From: Zygnema cylindricum
Lineage: Eukaryota > Streptophyta > Zygnematophyceae > Zygnematales > Zygnemataceae
Length of the DNA stretch: 64,000 bases
Assembly: GCA_037447655.1 (NCBI GenBank)
Contig: JBBHKE010000952.1
Location: forward strand, 1-64,000
Reading direction: 5' to 3'
Shown here in pieces: positions 22,516-34,357 of the stretch. The position numbers and the translations under genes were made by a program. The notes below the pieces were generated by a model, which was not told where the DNA came from, did no database searches, and saw only the letters and a program-made list of their open reading frames with translations. Numbering within the stretch: position 1 is the stretch's first letter; the number at the start of each line of letters is the position of its first letter.

Positions 22516-22562
22516 GGGTGTTTCTTCTGCTTGTCTTCTTATTTTCCTTAGACACCGAATGG
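22516..22562. repeat. M1 LTR remnant with a target-side duplicate of about 36 bp
   Basis: Repeats GGGTGTTTCTTCTGCTTGTC and the following CTTATT, already present at 16814-16845 on the other side of S1. Before S1 inserted, the M1 LTR therefore had this segment in tandem. The remaining bases to 22562 are unplaced and the expected distal LTR end (CAACA) is absent. Confidence 0.65.
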
Positions 22563-23614
22563 TGAAACTCTGAGACCACCATAAGTCCTCAGAGTGGACA
22601 GCTTCCAAGAAGCCTCTAGGATAACCCTGACCCCTTTGTGTTTCAGCAAAAACAACTACCACCCTGGCAGATAATAACTCTGACCAACTTCACCCCTGTG
22701 AAAGCATGACTCCCCTGAGTCGATAGCAAAAAGAATCTCTGAATTTGCTCCCCTGAGCAGTAAGTTATGGAGGGTCAAATTTGACCTTTTGTACAGAAGC
22801 TCTCTGGGAGAGAGGGTCCTATCTCCTAATTTTTCTAAGTCCTATCTCTCTCATATACTCTATCTACTGATGTACAGAGCCAATCAGAATGCAGTTCCAT
22901 ACATAAAAGTACAGCTGCCGGTGTACTTTCTGTACGAACACTGTACGACATGGCCTAAATGTCGACACGTGGTATGTCCGGATTCGCTCCCGTAATCCTC
23001 AAAGATTCCGCGATCCAATGTAATTCCGCCACGTGTCATCTGATGTGGCGATGACCACAAACCGCCAAAATCTTCTTCCGCGATCTCGGGGTTAATTCCG
23101 ACCGTCCGATTTAATTCATATTTAATCGTAGCCGTAATAAATACATGTGCGGTATTCTTTTCTTTAAAGAAATAAATGCGCAGTATTGGTTTCTTATCCG
23201 TACCGCAATTCGTACTTTTACAACTATGGATCTATGTCTTCGTAAACAGTTATAGTTAAATGGATTTTCCTACTTGATAATATTTAATTAAATATCAAAC
23301 CCTATGTTACGTAACACTCTATAAAGACTTAACAGCTAAGGCCACCAGCTACCAGTTGTCTGCTGGCCAGTAGGTACCAGGATCAAATCCTGTAGCCGGC
23401 ACATACCTTTTAGTGAATAAACCCCTAACTAATATATAATCGCGTAAACTTCTGGATAGCCTTGGTAGCCATGGCTCTAACTCCCTCTCCAACTTCTCAG
23501 TGACTCGACAAGTTTGAGAGTTGGAGAGAGAAGTTAGGGGTAGACTGCCTCGGCTTCTTTCTATATTTCTATTTAGACCTAGAAAATACTTTAAATGGAC
23601 CATTAATTTCTACA
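22563..23614 (-). repeat. M2 3' LTR
   Basis: 1,052 bp. Plus-strand ends TGAAACTCTGAGACC and AATTTCTACA. Aligns across its length with 34338-35391 and, inverted, with the P LTRs. Contains a GC-rich tRNA-like hairpin region near 23325-23405 and CACGTGG near 22970. Confidence 0.92.
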
Positions 23615-23627
23615 CTCCCTTTATTTT

Positions 23628-26600
23628 CTAGTCAATCTTTAATTTCAGACCACACTTCTCCCTGCAGAAAATTAGCTTAGGGGAAGGCACAGGTTTGGTC
23701 ATCATATCTGCTACCATCTCACTATCTGGTCGGTACTCTAAACTGATTATTTTGTTTTCTACTTTCTCTCTAACAAAGCTGATTCTGATGTCCATGTGTT
23801 TGGCTTTAAAATGATGTTTAGGATTGGCAGAAATAGCGATTGCTGCCTGATTATCACAAAAAAAAAAATGCACACCACTCTTTAGGTGACCAAGCTCACC
23901 TTGCAAAGACTTGACCCATATCAATTCTTTTACAGCAGAGCAAGAGGCCATATACTTAGCCTCCATGGTGGACTGAGCAATAACTTTTTGCTTTTGCTAC
24001 TCCAACAGCAAGCCCCATCACCCACATATATTACATATCCAGAAGTGCATCTCCTCATCAGAGCATCACCATAACTAGCATCACTCCAAGAAGTGATGTC
24101 AGTATTCTTCCCACCCAAATGCAACCATAGATCCCTAGTTCCTATCAAATATCTAAGGACTCTTTTAGCTGCTTCCCAATCCCTCTTAGTGGGAGCATTT
24201 AGACTTCTACTCAGCACTCATACAGCTGCAGCTAAATCCGGCCGGGAACAATTCAGAAAATAGATTAGACTTCCCACTACTTGCCTGTAAGGAATAGTCT
24301 GCATGAACTTCTGTTCTTCAGGAGATAATTCCTCGTCTAAGACTATGACTCCTCCTTCCTCACACCCTTCACTTCCTTTCTTCAACTCCATTAAAGTTGT
24401 ACAACTATTAGCTTTATCCATTTGAAATTTTTCAAGCATGTTCCCTATTGCTTCTTTTTGAGTCAATCATATAATTTTTCTTTTTCGGTCTCTCTCTACT
24501 TGAATTCCCAAAATATATTTTGCTTCCCCCATATCCTTCATTTCAAATCTCCTTTTAAGATCGGTTTTCAGTTTATTATTTTTTTCCATTGATTTACTTA
24601 AAACAAGCAAATTATCAACATAAATTGCAATAAATATATAACCTTCCTCATCTTCAAAAACATAGATTGAGTAATCTGAGCTGATCCGAATATATCCTAG
24701 ACCGGTAAGAAACTCATCAAGCTTCTTATTCCACTATCGAGGCGCATGTTTCAAACCATAAAGAGATTTAATCAGCCGGCATACCTTACTCTCCTCTCCT
24801 TCCTCCACAAACCCTTCGGGTTCTCGCATGAAGATCTCCTCTTCGAATTCTCCATGCAAAAAGGATGTTTTGATGTCCATCTGGTGCACTTTCATGTCTT
24901 CTGCTACTGCTAGGCTGAGAAGTATGCGGACGGAGGGAAATCTGACCACTGGGGCAAAGATTTTCTCGTAGTCAATTCCCTCCTTTTGTGTAAATCCTTT
25001 TGCCACTTGTCGGGCCTTGTAGCGCTCGATTGTGTTATCTGGGTTCAGTTTTAATTTGAAAACCCACCTACAACCGATTGGTTTTCGGTTAGGTGGAAAA
25101 TCCACCAGCTCCTAAGTATCGGCTCCCATAATTGAGGCCATCTCCTCATTGATGGCTGTCTTCCACCGATTTCTTTGTGGACAAGTCATCGCCTCTCCAT
25201 AAGTTTGAGGTTCATCTTGATGAGATAGTTTAGTTACCTTGTTATTAACCTGCTTTTCTTGTAGTCTTTTGCTACTTCTCCTTCCCCCCTCAAAATCTGA
25301 GGCCGGAATAGATGGTACTGGTGAATTCTTTGGAACAAACTCGGCTTCTCCCCTATCCCTTGATTCCGAATCAATTTCCACCACGTCTTCCGCTTCGGGT
25401 AGAGTTGTCACTGGAGTTTCCACAGCCGAGTACTTTTCGGTCTGATTTGTACCTGCAAGAATGTCATCTTCTCTAAAACCTGGAGAGTTAGGAAGCTCAA
25501 AGTCATCGGAATTTTCTGACTCAAATCTGATTTTTACTGACTTTGTATATTTGAAGGGATCCACAACTTTCACTCATCCATAACTACTAGATGCTTTACT
25601 AAGATTATATCTTCCCTTTTTAGATCATAAACTCTATATCCTTTAACATTCTCATCATATCCTAATAAGTATCCCGGTTTTCCTTCAGGATCTAGCTTCC
25701 AATTAGGCTGATCTGTATCTAGACTGAATACTTGACTGCCAAAAACTTTTAAGTGAGATATGTCTGGTTTCCGGCCTGTCCATCTCTCATAAGGTGTTTG
25801 ATCTTTTATAGCTGAAGTAAGAACTCTATTTTTGAGGTAATTAGCACAGTTCATTGCTTCTGCCCAAAACCTTTTTCCTATCTTCTTATCTGACAACATA
25901 CTTTAAGCACTATCACTTAGTGTTCTATTTAACCTTTCAGCTACCCCATTCTGTTCCGGGTTTTCTGGAACTGTCTTTTGGTGTTGGACCCTATCTTCCC
26001 TTAGAAAATCCTCAAACTGGTTAGAACTATACTCTCCACCATTATCACTCTTTATTCTCTTGATTGAAGTTTCATAAAGTTTTTCGCTCCATGCTTTATA
26101 TTGTCTAAAACAATCCTGAGCGTCGGACTTGTTTTTCAAAAAATACACTCGGGAATACCGAGACCAATCATCAATGATAGTCATCATAAATCTCTTCCCC
26201 CCCGGTGAGGGCACTTTAGCTGGTCCCCAAATATCTGTGTGTACTAGGTCTAGAATTTTTTCTCCCTTATAGGTGGTTGTTTTAGGAAAGGGTAATCTGT
26301 GTGTTTTACCTTGAGCACATCGACTACAATCACTTATATTATCACTCTCACTAAACTTAATCCCTTCCACCACTCCCATCTTTTTCATCTCTCATAACTT
26401 GTCTAGATTCACATGCCCAAGCCTCTTATGCCACATCATAATATCATGAACACCAGCATAATAAAGTTTATTCGTTTCATTACTTAAAACCAGCCTAAAC
26501 ATCCCATGGCTACCTTTCTCAGCAATGAAATAGACATCCTCCTCAAAACTAGCAGTAAAGACTCCTTCCCTAGTGCTAGTAAAAAAACCCTTATCATCTA

Positions 26601-26952
26601 ATACAGATGTAGAGATGAGGTTTTTGTTCAGCTCCAGAATAAACAATACATCGGAGAATGTTACTATGGATGTCTTTCTTTCTACTAACACTTCCAAATC
26701 TACCGATCCTACAAGAGTAGTGGTGACTATCCTCCCATCCCCGTACTCTATCTCTACGGTGGGAAACTTTCTTATCTTAGTAAACAGGTGCCTATCCTTA
26801 CACATGTGGATTGAGGCACCTAAATCTACAATCTAGCATGCTTCACCTTTCAATCCTCTTTAAGCACATTTCTGCCTTAGTGGAATTTCGACCTCGTTTT
26901 TCGCCTCCAACTCCTCATCTAAAAGGAGCTCATCATCCTTGTCCTTAGATTC
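23628..26952 (-). pseudogene. M2 gag tail and pol
   Basis: Read right to left: the gag tail (DDELLLDEELEAKNE), a TAG just ahead of the protease site, which reads VDLGASIHM instead of the usual DSGA, and the pre-integrase domain (MMWHKRLGHVNLDKL, CSRCAQGK). Integrase keeps its catalytic residues (HTDIWGP, KSDNGGEY, QNGVAERLNRT) at about 25900-26300. A Glu/Ser-rich linker follows at 25112-25573, then RT, whose active site reads YVDN rather than YVDD near 24611-24622, and RNase H (SWSDASYGD, MEAKYMA) ending at 23628 beside the polypurine tract. Frame is lost near 23960, 24467, 24734 and 25110. The altered protease and RT active sites imply loss of function even apart from the frame breaks. Confidence 0.92.
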
Positions 26953-28007
26953 TGTAGAAATTAATGGTTCATTTTAAGTATTTTCAAGGTCTAAATAGAA
27001 ATATAGAAAAAAGCCAAGGCAGTTTACCTCTAACTTCTTTCTCCAACTCTCAAACTTGTCGCAGTCACTGAGAAATTGGAGAGGGAGCTAGAGCCATAGC
27101 TACCTAGGCTATGTACAGGTTTACGGGAAATTTATATTAGTTAGGGGTTTATTTACTAAAAGGGTATGTGACGGCCACAGGATTTGATCCTGGTACCTTC
27201 CGGCCGACAAACAACAGTTAGCCAGTACCCTTAGCCGTTAAGTCTAAAACTAATGTTACGTAGTATATGGTTTGATATTTATTTAAACATGGATACGTAG
27301 GATAAATCATTTAAAAGTTATTGTTTACGGGATACATAGATCCGGTAATGTATAAGTACGGATTACGGTACGGACAAGAAATCAATACCGCACATTTATT
27401 TCTTTAGTGAAACGAATATCGCGCATGTATTTATTACGGCTACGATTAAAATCGAATTTAATTGAACGGCCGGAATTAGCGCCGAGATCGTGGAAGAAGA
27501 TTTCGGCGGTTTGTGGCTATCGACACATCGGATGACACGTGGCGAAATTACATCGGATCGTGGTATTTTCGGAGATTATGGCACCGAATCCGGATATGAC
27601 ATGTGTCGACGTTTAGACCATGTCGTACAATTTACGTACATTAAGTACACTAGCAGCTCTACTTTTGCGTACGGACTGTAATCTAATTGGTTCCGTACAT
27701 CAGTACATAGAGTCTGTGAGAGAGATAGGACTTAGAAAAATTAGGAGATATGACCCTCTCTCCTAGAGAGCTTCTGTACAAAAGGTCAACTTTGACCCTC
27801 CATACCTTACTGCTCAAGGGAGCAAATTCATAGATTCTTTTTGCTATCGACTCAGGGGAGTCTTGCCGTCATAAGGGTGCAGGTGTTAAGAGTTTTTGTC
27901 TGCCAGGGTGGCAGTTGTTTATGCTGAAACACAAAAGGGTCAGAGTAATCCTAGAGGCTTCTTGGAAGCTATCCACTCTCAGGACTTATGGAGGTCTCAG
28001 AGTTACA
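26953..28007 (+). repeat. P 5' LTR
   Basis: 1,055 bp, TGTAGAAATTAATGG to CAGAGTTACA. Carries the gag start codon at 27988. Includes GACACGTGG (G-box-like) near 27534, short GATCCTGG/CCGGCC hairpin words near 27180-27215, and the family-typical GAGAGATAGGACTTAG segment, also found in the other M2-family LTRs. Confidence 0.93.
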
Positions 28008-28022
28008 GGTTATGGGCCCACC
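28008..28022 (+). promoter_or_regulatory. P primer-binding site, half-tRNA type
   Basis: GGTTATGGGCCCACC begins at the base after the LTR and is the perfect 15-nt complement of the initiator tRNA-Met anticodon arm as I recall it for plants (GGTGGGCCCATAACC). It is translated as part of gag (QVMGPP). Confidence 0.75.
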
Positions 28023-29554
28023 CTCTACGTTACCACTCTTTAATGGAACTGGCTTCATATACTGGGAAAGTATGATGATAGGAGCTCTATGCGAAAAAAG
28101 GTTTTGGGGGATAGTGAGTGAACGGTTGAGGCGTCCATCAAGTCTTGGAATTCCTCCACGGTTTGGAGGAAGCAGATTCACCAGGAAACAGGATCCACCT
28201 TCAATGGAAGAAACAAAGGAAGGAGAAGTGGTGGACAAAGGAAAGGAGAAGGAGGCGACCACACCAATAGTAACTGGTTCGGCATTCATGTCACCTATTC
28301 CAAGGAACGAGGAGAATGATACTAAAACCTGGGACTTCAACAATATGGCAGCAAAGCACTTCATCCTACGCCATCTTACTAAAGGACTTGCATTTTCTCA
28401 TTTGCAGGTAGAAAGGGCATCCGATATTTGGATGGCTCTCATAGAGATGTACCGAAGTGGTACGATTCAGCAACAACAGTTGGTTGATCAAAAAGTTAGG
28501 GAGTATGTATATAAAGGGGGAGGGATGTTGGATTTTTGCAATGAGCTTGCTACACTCTTTATGGAGCTAAAGAGTGCGGGAAAAGACTTTAGTGAAAAAG
28601 AAAAGGTTAATTGTTTACTGATGAAGTTACCCGATGAGTTTGAAAACATAGTCAACCGTGTGCTGGACTTGCCGGACTCAAGGTGGATATGGAACTCAGT
28701 GGTAGGGATGATTCTCGTTTGAGAGAATACGATTGAGATCCGAAGAGGAGGAAAAAGTGGCCAAGCCTTGGCAACTGTGACCGATTGGAGGAACAAGGAT
28801 TCACGGAAACCGGTCGGAAACTATAGGGGGAGGGAGGAGAAAAATCAGACCGACGAGTTTGGACCAAGGGCTCCCAAAGGTTTATGTCATTTTTGTAAGA
28901 AACCTGGGCACTATATGGCAGAGTGCACTAAGCTAACTGAGCTTCGGTTAAAGGAGGGGCACACCGGTGGTACCCCGAGAGGAAAGAAAAAGGCCCTTGT
29001 GACACAGGTACATGAGGCGGAATCCGAGGACGAGGATGATGAGCTCCTTTTGGATAAGGAGTTGGAGGCGAAAAACGAGGTCGAAATTCCACGAAAGCAG
29101 AAATGTGCTTACGGTGGATTGAAAGGTGAAACAGGCTAGATTGTAGATTCAAGTGCCTCCATGCACATGTGTAAGGATAGGAACCTGTTCACTAAGATAA
29201 TAAATATTCCCACCGTAGAGATAGAGTACGGGGATGGGAGGATAGTCACCACTACTCTTGTAGGATCGGTAGATTTGAAAGTGTTAGTAGATGGAAAGAC
29301 ACCCATAGTAACATTCTCCGATGTATTGTTTATTCCGAAGCTGAACAAAAACCTCATCTCTACATTTGTATTAGATGATAAAGGTTTTTTTACTAGCACT
29401 AGGGAAGGAGTCTTTACTACTAGTTTTAAGGAGGATGTCTATTTCATTGCTGAGAAAGCTAGCCATGGGAGGTTTAGGTTGGTTTTAAGTAATGAAAAGA
29501 AGAAACCTTATTATGCTGGTGTTCATGATATTATGATGTGGCGTAAGAGGCTTG

Positions 29555-29680
29555 TGTAGAAACTAATGGTTTTATTAGTATTTTCTAGGTCTGAAAAGAA
29601 ATATAGAAGTCGAGGCAGTCTATCTCTAACTTCTCTCTCAAACTCTCAAACTTGTCGCAGTCACTGAGAAATTGGAGAGG
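29555..29680 (+). repeat. 126-bp LTR-start fragment inside P pol
   Basis: Runs from TGTAGAAACTAATGG to ATTGGAGAGG, the first part of the family LTR, in the same orientation as P. It replaces about 110 bp that in M2 encode GHVNLDKL through CSRCA. Confidence 0.9.
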
Positions 29681-32363
29681 TCAAGGTAAAGCACGTAGAT
29701 TACCCTTTCCCAAATCAGCCACCTATATGGGAGAAAAAATTCTAGATTTAGTACACACAGATATTTGGGGACCGGCTAACGTGCCCTCACCGGGGGGGAA
29801 GAGATTTATGATGACTATCACTAATGATTGGTCTCGGTATTCTACTGTAAATTATTTGAAAAGCAAGTTAGAAGCTCAGATTATTTTAAACAATATAAAG
29901 CATGGAGCGAAAAACTCCATGAAACTCCAATCAAGAGAATACGGAGTGACAATCGTGGAGAGTATACTTCTAACTAGTTTGAGGATTTTGTGAGGGAAGG
30001 TTGGGTCTAACACCAAAAGATAGTTCTAGAAAACCCGGAACAAAATGGGGTATTTAAAAGGTTAAATAGAACACTAAGTAATAGTGCTAGAAGTATGTTG
30101 TCAGATAAGAAGATAGGAAAAAGGTTTTGGGCAGAAGCAATGAAATGTGCTAATTACCTCAAAAATAGAGTTCTTACTTCAGCTATAAAAGATCAAACAC
30201 CTTATGAGAGATGGATAGGCCGGAAACCAGACATATCTCACTTAAAGGTTTTCGGCAGTGAAGTATTCAGTCTGGATACTGATCGGTCCAATTGGAAGCT
30301 AGATCCTAAAGGAAAACCAGGATACTTATTAGGATATGATGAGAATGTTAAAGGATATAGAGTTTATGATCTAAAAAGGGAAGATATAATCTTAGTAAAG
30401 CATCTAGTAGTTATGGATGAGGGAAAGTTGTGGATCCCTTCAAATATACAAAGTCAGTAAAAATCAGATTTGAGTCAAAAAATTCCAATGACTTTGAGCT
30501 TCCTAACTCTCCAGGTTTTAGAGAAGATGACATTCTTGCAGGTACAAATCAAACCGAAAAGTACTCGGCTGTGGAAACTCCAGTGACAACTCTACCCGAA
30601 GCGGAAGACGTGGTGGAAATTGATTCGGAATCAAGGGATAGGGGAGAAGCCGAGTTTGTTCGAAAGAATCCACGAGAACCATCTATTCCGGCCTCAGATT
30701 TTGAGGGGGGAAGGAGAAGTAGCAAAAGACTGCAAGAAAAACTGGTTAATAACAAGGTAACTAAACTATCTCATCAAGATGAACCTCAAACTTATGGAGA
30801 GGCGATGACTTGTCCAGAAAGAAATCGGTGGAAGAGAGCCATCAATGAGGAGATGGCCTCAATTATGGCAGCCGATACTTGGGAGCTGGTGGATTGTCCA
30901 CCTAACCGAAAACCAATCGGTTGTAAGTGGGTTTTCAAATTAAAACTGAACCCAGATAACACAATCGAGCGCTAGAATGCCTGACAAGTGGCAAAGGTAT
31001 TTACACAAAAAGAGGGAATTGACTACGAGGAAACCTTTGCACCGGTGGTCAGATTTCCCTCCGTCCGCATACTTCTCAGCCTGGCAGCAGCAGAAGACAT
31101 GGAAGTGCACCAGATGGACATCAAAACATCCTTTTTGCATGGAGAATTCGAAGAGGAGATCTTCAGGCGACAACCCGAAGGGTTTGTGGAGGAAGGAGAG
31201 GAGAGTAAGGTATGCCGGCTGATTAAATCTCTTTATGGTTTGAAACAGGCGCCTAAAAAGTGGAATAAGAAGCTTGATGAGTTTCTTACTGGTCTGGGAT
31301 ATATCCGGATCAGCTCAGATCACTCAATCTATGTATTCGAAGATGAGGAAGGTATTATATTTATTGCAATTTATGTTGATGATTTGCTTGTTTTAAGTAA
31401 ATCAATGGAAAAAATTAATAAACTGAAACGAATCTTAAGGGGAGATTTGAAATGAAGGATATGGGGGAAGCAAAATATATTTTGGGAATTCAAGTAGAGA
31501 GAGACCGAAAAAGAAAAATTATAAGATTGACTCAAAAGGAAGCAATAGGAACATGCTTGAAAAATTTCAAATAGATAAAGCTAATAGTTGTACAACTTCA
31601 ATGGAGTTGAAGAAGGGAAGTGAGGGGAGTGAGGAAGGAGGAGTCATAGTCTTAGACGAGGAATTATCTCCTTAAGAACAGAAGTTCATGCAGACTATTC
31701 CTTACAAGCAAGTGGTGGGAAGTCTAATCTATTTTATGAATTGTTCTCGGCGGGATTTAGCTGCAGCTGTAGGAGTGCTGAGTAGAAGTCTAAATGCTCC
31801 CACTAAGAGGGATTGGGAAGCAGCTAAGAGAGTCCTTAGATATTTGATAGAAACTAGGGATCTATGGTTGCATTTGGGTGGGGAGAATATTGTCATCACT
31901 TCTTGGAGTGATGCCAGTTATGGTGATGCTCCGCTGAGGAGATGCACTTCTGGATATGTATTATATGTGGGTGATGGGGCTTGCTGTTGGAGTAGCAAAC
32001 AGCAAAAAGTTATTGCTCAGTCCACCATGGAGGCTGAGTATATGGCCTCTTGCTCTGCTGTAAAAGAATTGATGTGGGTCAAGTCTTTGCTTGGTGAGCT
32101 TCGTCACCTTAAGAGTGGTGTGCATTTTTTTTTTTGTGATAATCAGGCAGCAATCGCTATTTCTGCCAATCCTAAACATCATTTTAAAGCCAAACACATA
32201 GACATCACACTCAGCTTTGTTAGAGAGAAAGTAGAAAACAAAATAATCAGTTTACAGTATCGACCAGATAGTGAGATGGTAGCAGATATGATGACCAAAC
32301 CTGTGCCTTCCCCTAAGCTAATTTTTTGCAGGGAGAAGTGTGGTCTGAAATTAAAGATTGACT

Positions 32364-32378
32364 AGAAAATAAGGGGAG
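32364..32378 (+). promoter_or_regulatory. P polypurine tract
   Basis: AGAAAATAAGGGGAG follows directly on the RNase H stop codon (TAG, within GACTAG). The first two bases of the 3' LTR are CT rather than TG, a terminal mutation. Confidence 0.85.
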
Positions 32379-33438
32379 CTTAGAAATTAATGGTCTATTA
32401 AAGTATTTTATAGGTCTAAATAGAAATATAGAAAGAAGCCGAGGGAGTCTACCTCTAACTTCTCTCTCCAACTCTCAAACTTGTCGCAGTCACTGAGAAA
32501 TCGGAGAGGGAGCTAGAGCCATGGCTACCTAGGCCATGGCTATCCTGAGATTTACGGGAAATATACATTAGTTAGGGGTTTATTTACTAAAAAGATATGT
32601 GCCGGCCACAGGATTTGATCCTGGTACCTGCCGAACGGCAAGCTGCCGGTAGCCGGGAGCTTTAACCGTTAAGTCTTTAGCTAGTGTTGCATAATACAGG
32701 GTTTGATTTTTCGTTATACATTAACAAGTAGGATAATTCATTTAACTGATACTATTTAAGGGATACATAGAATAAGTATTGTTAAAGTACGGATTGTGGT
32801 ACGGATAAAGAAACAAATACCGCGCATTTGTTTCTTTAGCGAAACGAATATCGCGCTGGTGTTTATTACGGCTACGATTAAATATAAATTTAATCCGACG
32901 GCCAGAATGAACGCCGAGATCGCGGAAGAGGATTTTGGCGGTTTGTGGTCATCGCCATATCGGATGACACGTGGCGAAAATACATTCGATCGAGGTATCT
33001 CCGGAGATTACGGCACCGAATCCGAATATGACATGTGTCCACATTTAGGCGATGTCGTACAATGTCCTTACAAAAAGTACAATGGCAGTTGTACTTTTGT
33101 GTACACAAGTGGAATATGATTGGCTCCGTACATTAGTAGATAGAGGGTGTGAGAGAGATAGGACTTAGAAAAATTAGGAGATAAGATCCTCTCTCCTGAG
33201 AGCTTCTATACAAAAGGTCAACTTTGACCCTCCATAACTTACTTCTCAGTGGAGCAAATTCAGAGATTCTTTTTGCTATCGACTCAGGGGAGTCTTTCCC
33301 TTACGAGGTGAAGGTGGTCAGAGTTATTGTCTGCAAGGGTGGCAGTTGTTTTTGCTGAAACACAAAGGGGTTTGGGTTATCCTAGAGGCTTCTTGGTAGC
33401 TATCCACTTTGAGGACTTATGGAGGTCTCAGAGTTTCA
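32379..33438 (+). repeat. P 3' LTR
   Basis: 1,060 bp, from CTTAGAAATTAATGG to CAGAGTTTCA. Clearly homologous to the 5' LTR but with many substitutions and a short local duplication (CCATGGCTACCTAGG, then CCATGGCTATCC near 32519-32540). The divergence suggests the element is not recent or has undergone gene conversion. Confidence 0.92.
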
Positions 33439-34357
33439 CACGTTTCTTCCAAAAATGACATAAACCTTTGGGATCCCTTGGTCCGAACTCGTCGGTCTGA
33501 TTTTTTTGCTCCCTCCCCCCATAGTTTCTGACCGGTTTCCACGAATCCTTGTTCCTACAATCGGTCGCAGTTGCCAAGGCTTGGCCACTCTTTCCTCCCC
33601 TTTCGGATCTCAATCGTATTCTCCCCAACGAGAATCATCCCTACCACTGAGTTCCATATCCACCTTGAGTCCGGCAAGTCCTGCACACGGTTCACTATGT
33701 TCTCGAACTCATCTAGTAACTTCATCAGTAAACAGTTAACCTTTTCTTTTTCACTAAAATCTTTTCCGCACTCTCTAGCTCCATGAAGAGTGTAGCAAGC
33801 TCATTGCAAAAATCCAACATCTTCCCCCCTTTGTATACATAGTCCTTAACTTTGTGATCAGCCAACTGTTGTTGCTGAATCGTACCACTTTGGTACATCT
33901 CTATGAAAGCCATCCAAAGATCGGATGCACTTTCTACCTGCAAATGACGACATGCAAGTCCTTGAGTAAGACGGCGTAGGATGAATAGCTTTGCCGCCAT
34001 ATTGTTGAAGTCCCAGGTTTCAGTATCATTCTCCTCGTTCCTCGGAATAAGTGACATGAATGCCGAACCAGTTGCTATTGGTGTTATTGCCTCCTTCTCC
34101 TTTCCTTTGTCCATCACCTCTCCTTTTTTTGTTTCCTCCGTTGAAGGTGGATCCTCATTCCTGATGAATCTGCTTCCTCTAAACCCTGGAGGAATTCCAA
34201 GACTTGATGGACGCCCCAACCGTCCACTCACTATCCCCCAAAACCTTTTTTCGCATAGATCTCCTATCATCATACTTTCCCAGTATATGAAGCCAGTTCC
34301 AATAAAGATTGGTACCCTAGAGGGTGGGCCCATAACGTGAAACTCTGAGACCTTCAT
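33439..34357 (-). pseudogene. M2 gag, N-terminal part
   Basis: Starts at 34357 in the LTR with MKVSEFHVMGPPSRVP. A UBN2-type gag region is open for 210 codons to a break near 33725. The frame resumes through GLCHFWKK near 33445, where the zinc-knuckle second Cys is Trp, and stops at the P junction. It is the missing N-terminal part of the 23628-26952 pseudogene. Confidence 0.9.
34323..34337 (-). promoter_or_regulatory. M2 primer-binding site, half-tRNA type
   Basis: The minus strand reads CGTTATGGGCCCACC. 14 of 15 bases complement the initiator tRNA-Met anticodon arm. The base next to the LTR differs from P (C instead of G), as in M1. Confidence 0.72.

Larger units (their letters stand above)
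27988..32365 (+). pseudogene. P gag-pol
   Basis: The gag frame starts MEVSELQVMGPPSTLP in the LTR. A UBN2-type gag region and CCHC knuckle (CHFCKKPGHYMAEC) follow, interrupted by an in-frame stop near 28720. A TAG precedes the protease site, which reads VDSSASMHM (Gly of DSG lost). The pre-integrase HHCC segment is replaced by an LTR fragment at 29555-29680. Integrase begins HTDIWGPANVPSPGG but loses frame near 29870, so the catalytic Asp/Glu region is broken. RT has YVDD at 31372-31383 in a 155-codon open stretch, with a frame break near 31455. RNase H (31688-32365) is open to its stop, with SWSDASYGD, STMEAEYMA and DNQAAI motifs intact. Confidence 0.94.
26953..33438 (+). mobile_element. P: full-length Ty1/copia element inserted in M2 gag
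   Basis: Both LTRs are present (26953-28007, 32379-33438), with a primer-binding site after the first and a polypurine tract before the second. It belongs to the same family as M2, in opposite orientation. No 5-bp target duplication is visible (GATTC on the left, CACGT on the right), and about 119 bp of M2 gag are absent at the site, so insertion or later repair removed target DNA. Confidence 0.92.
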
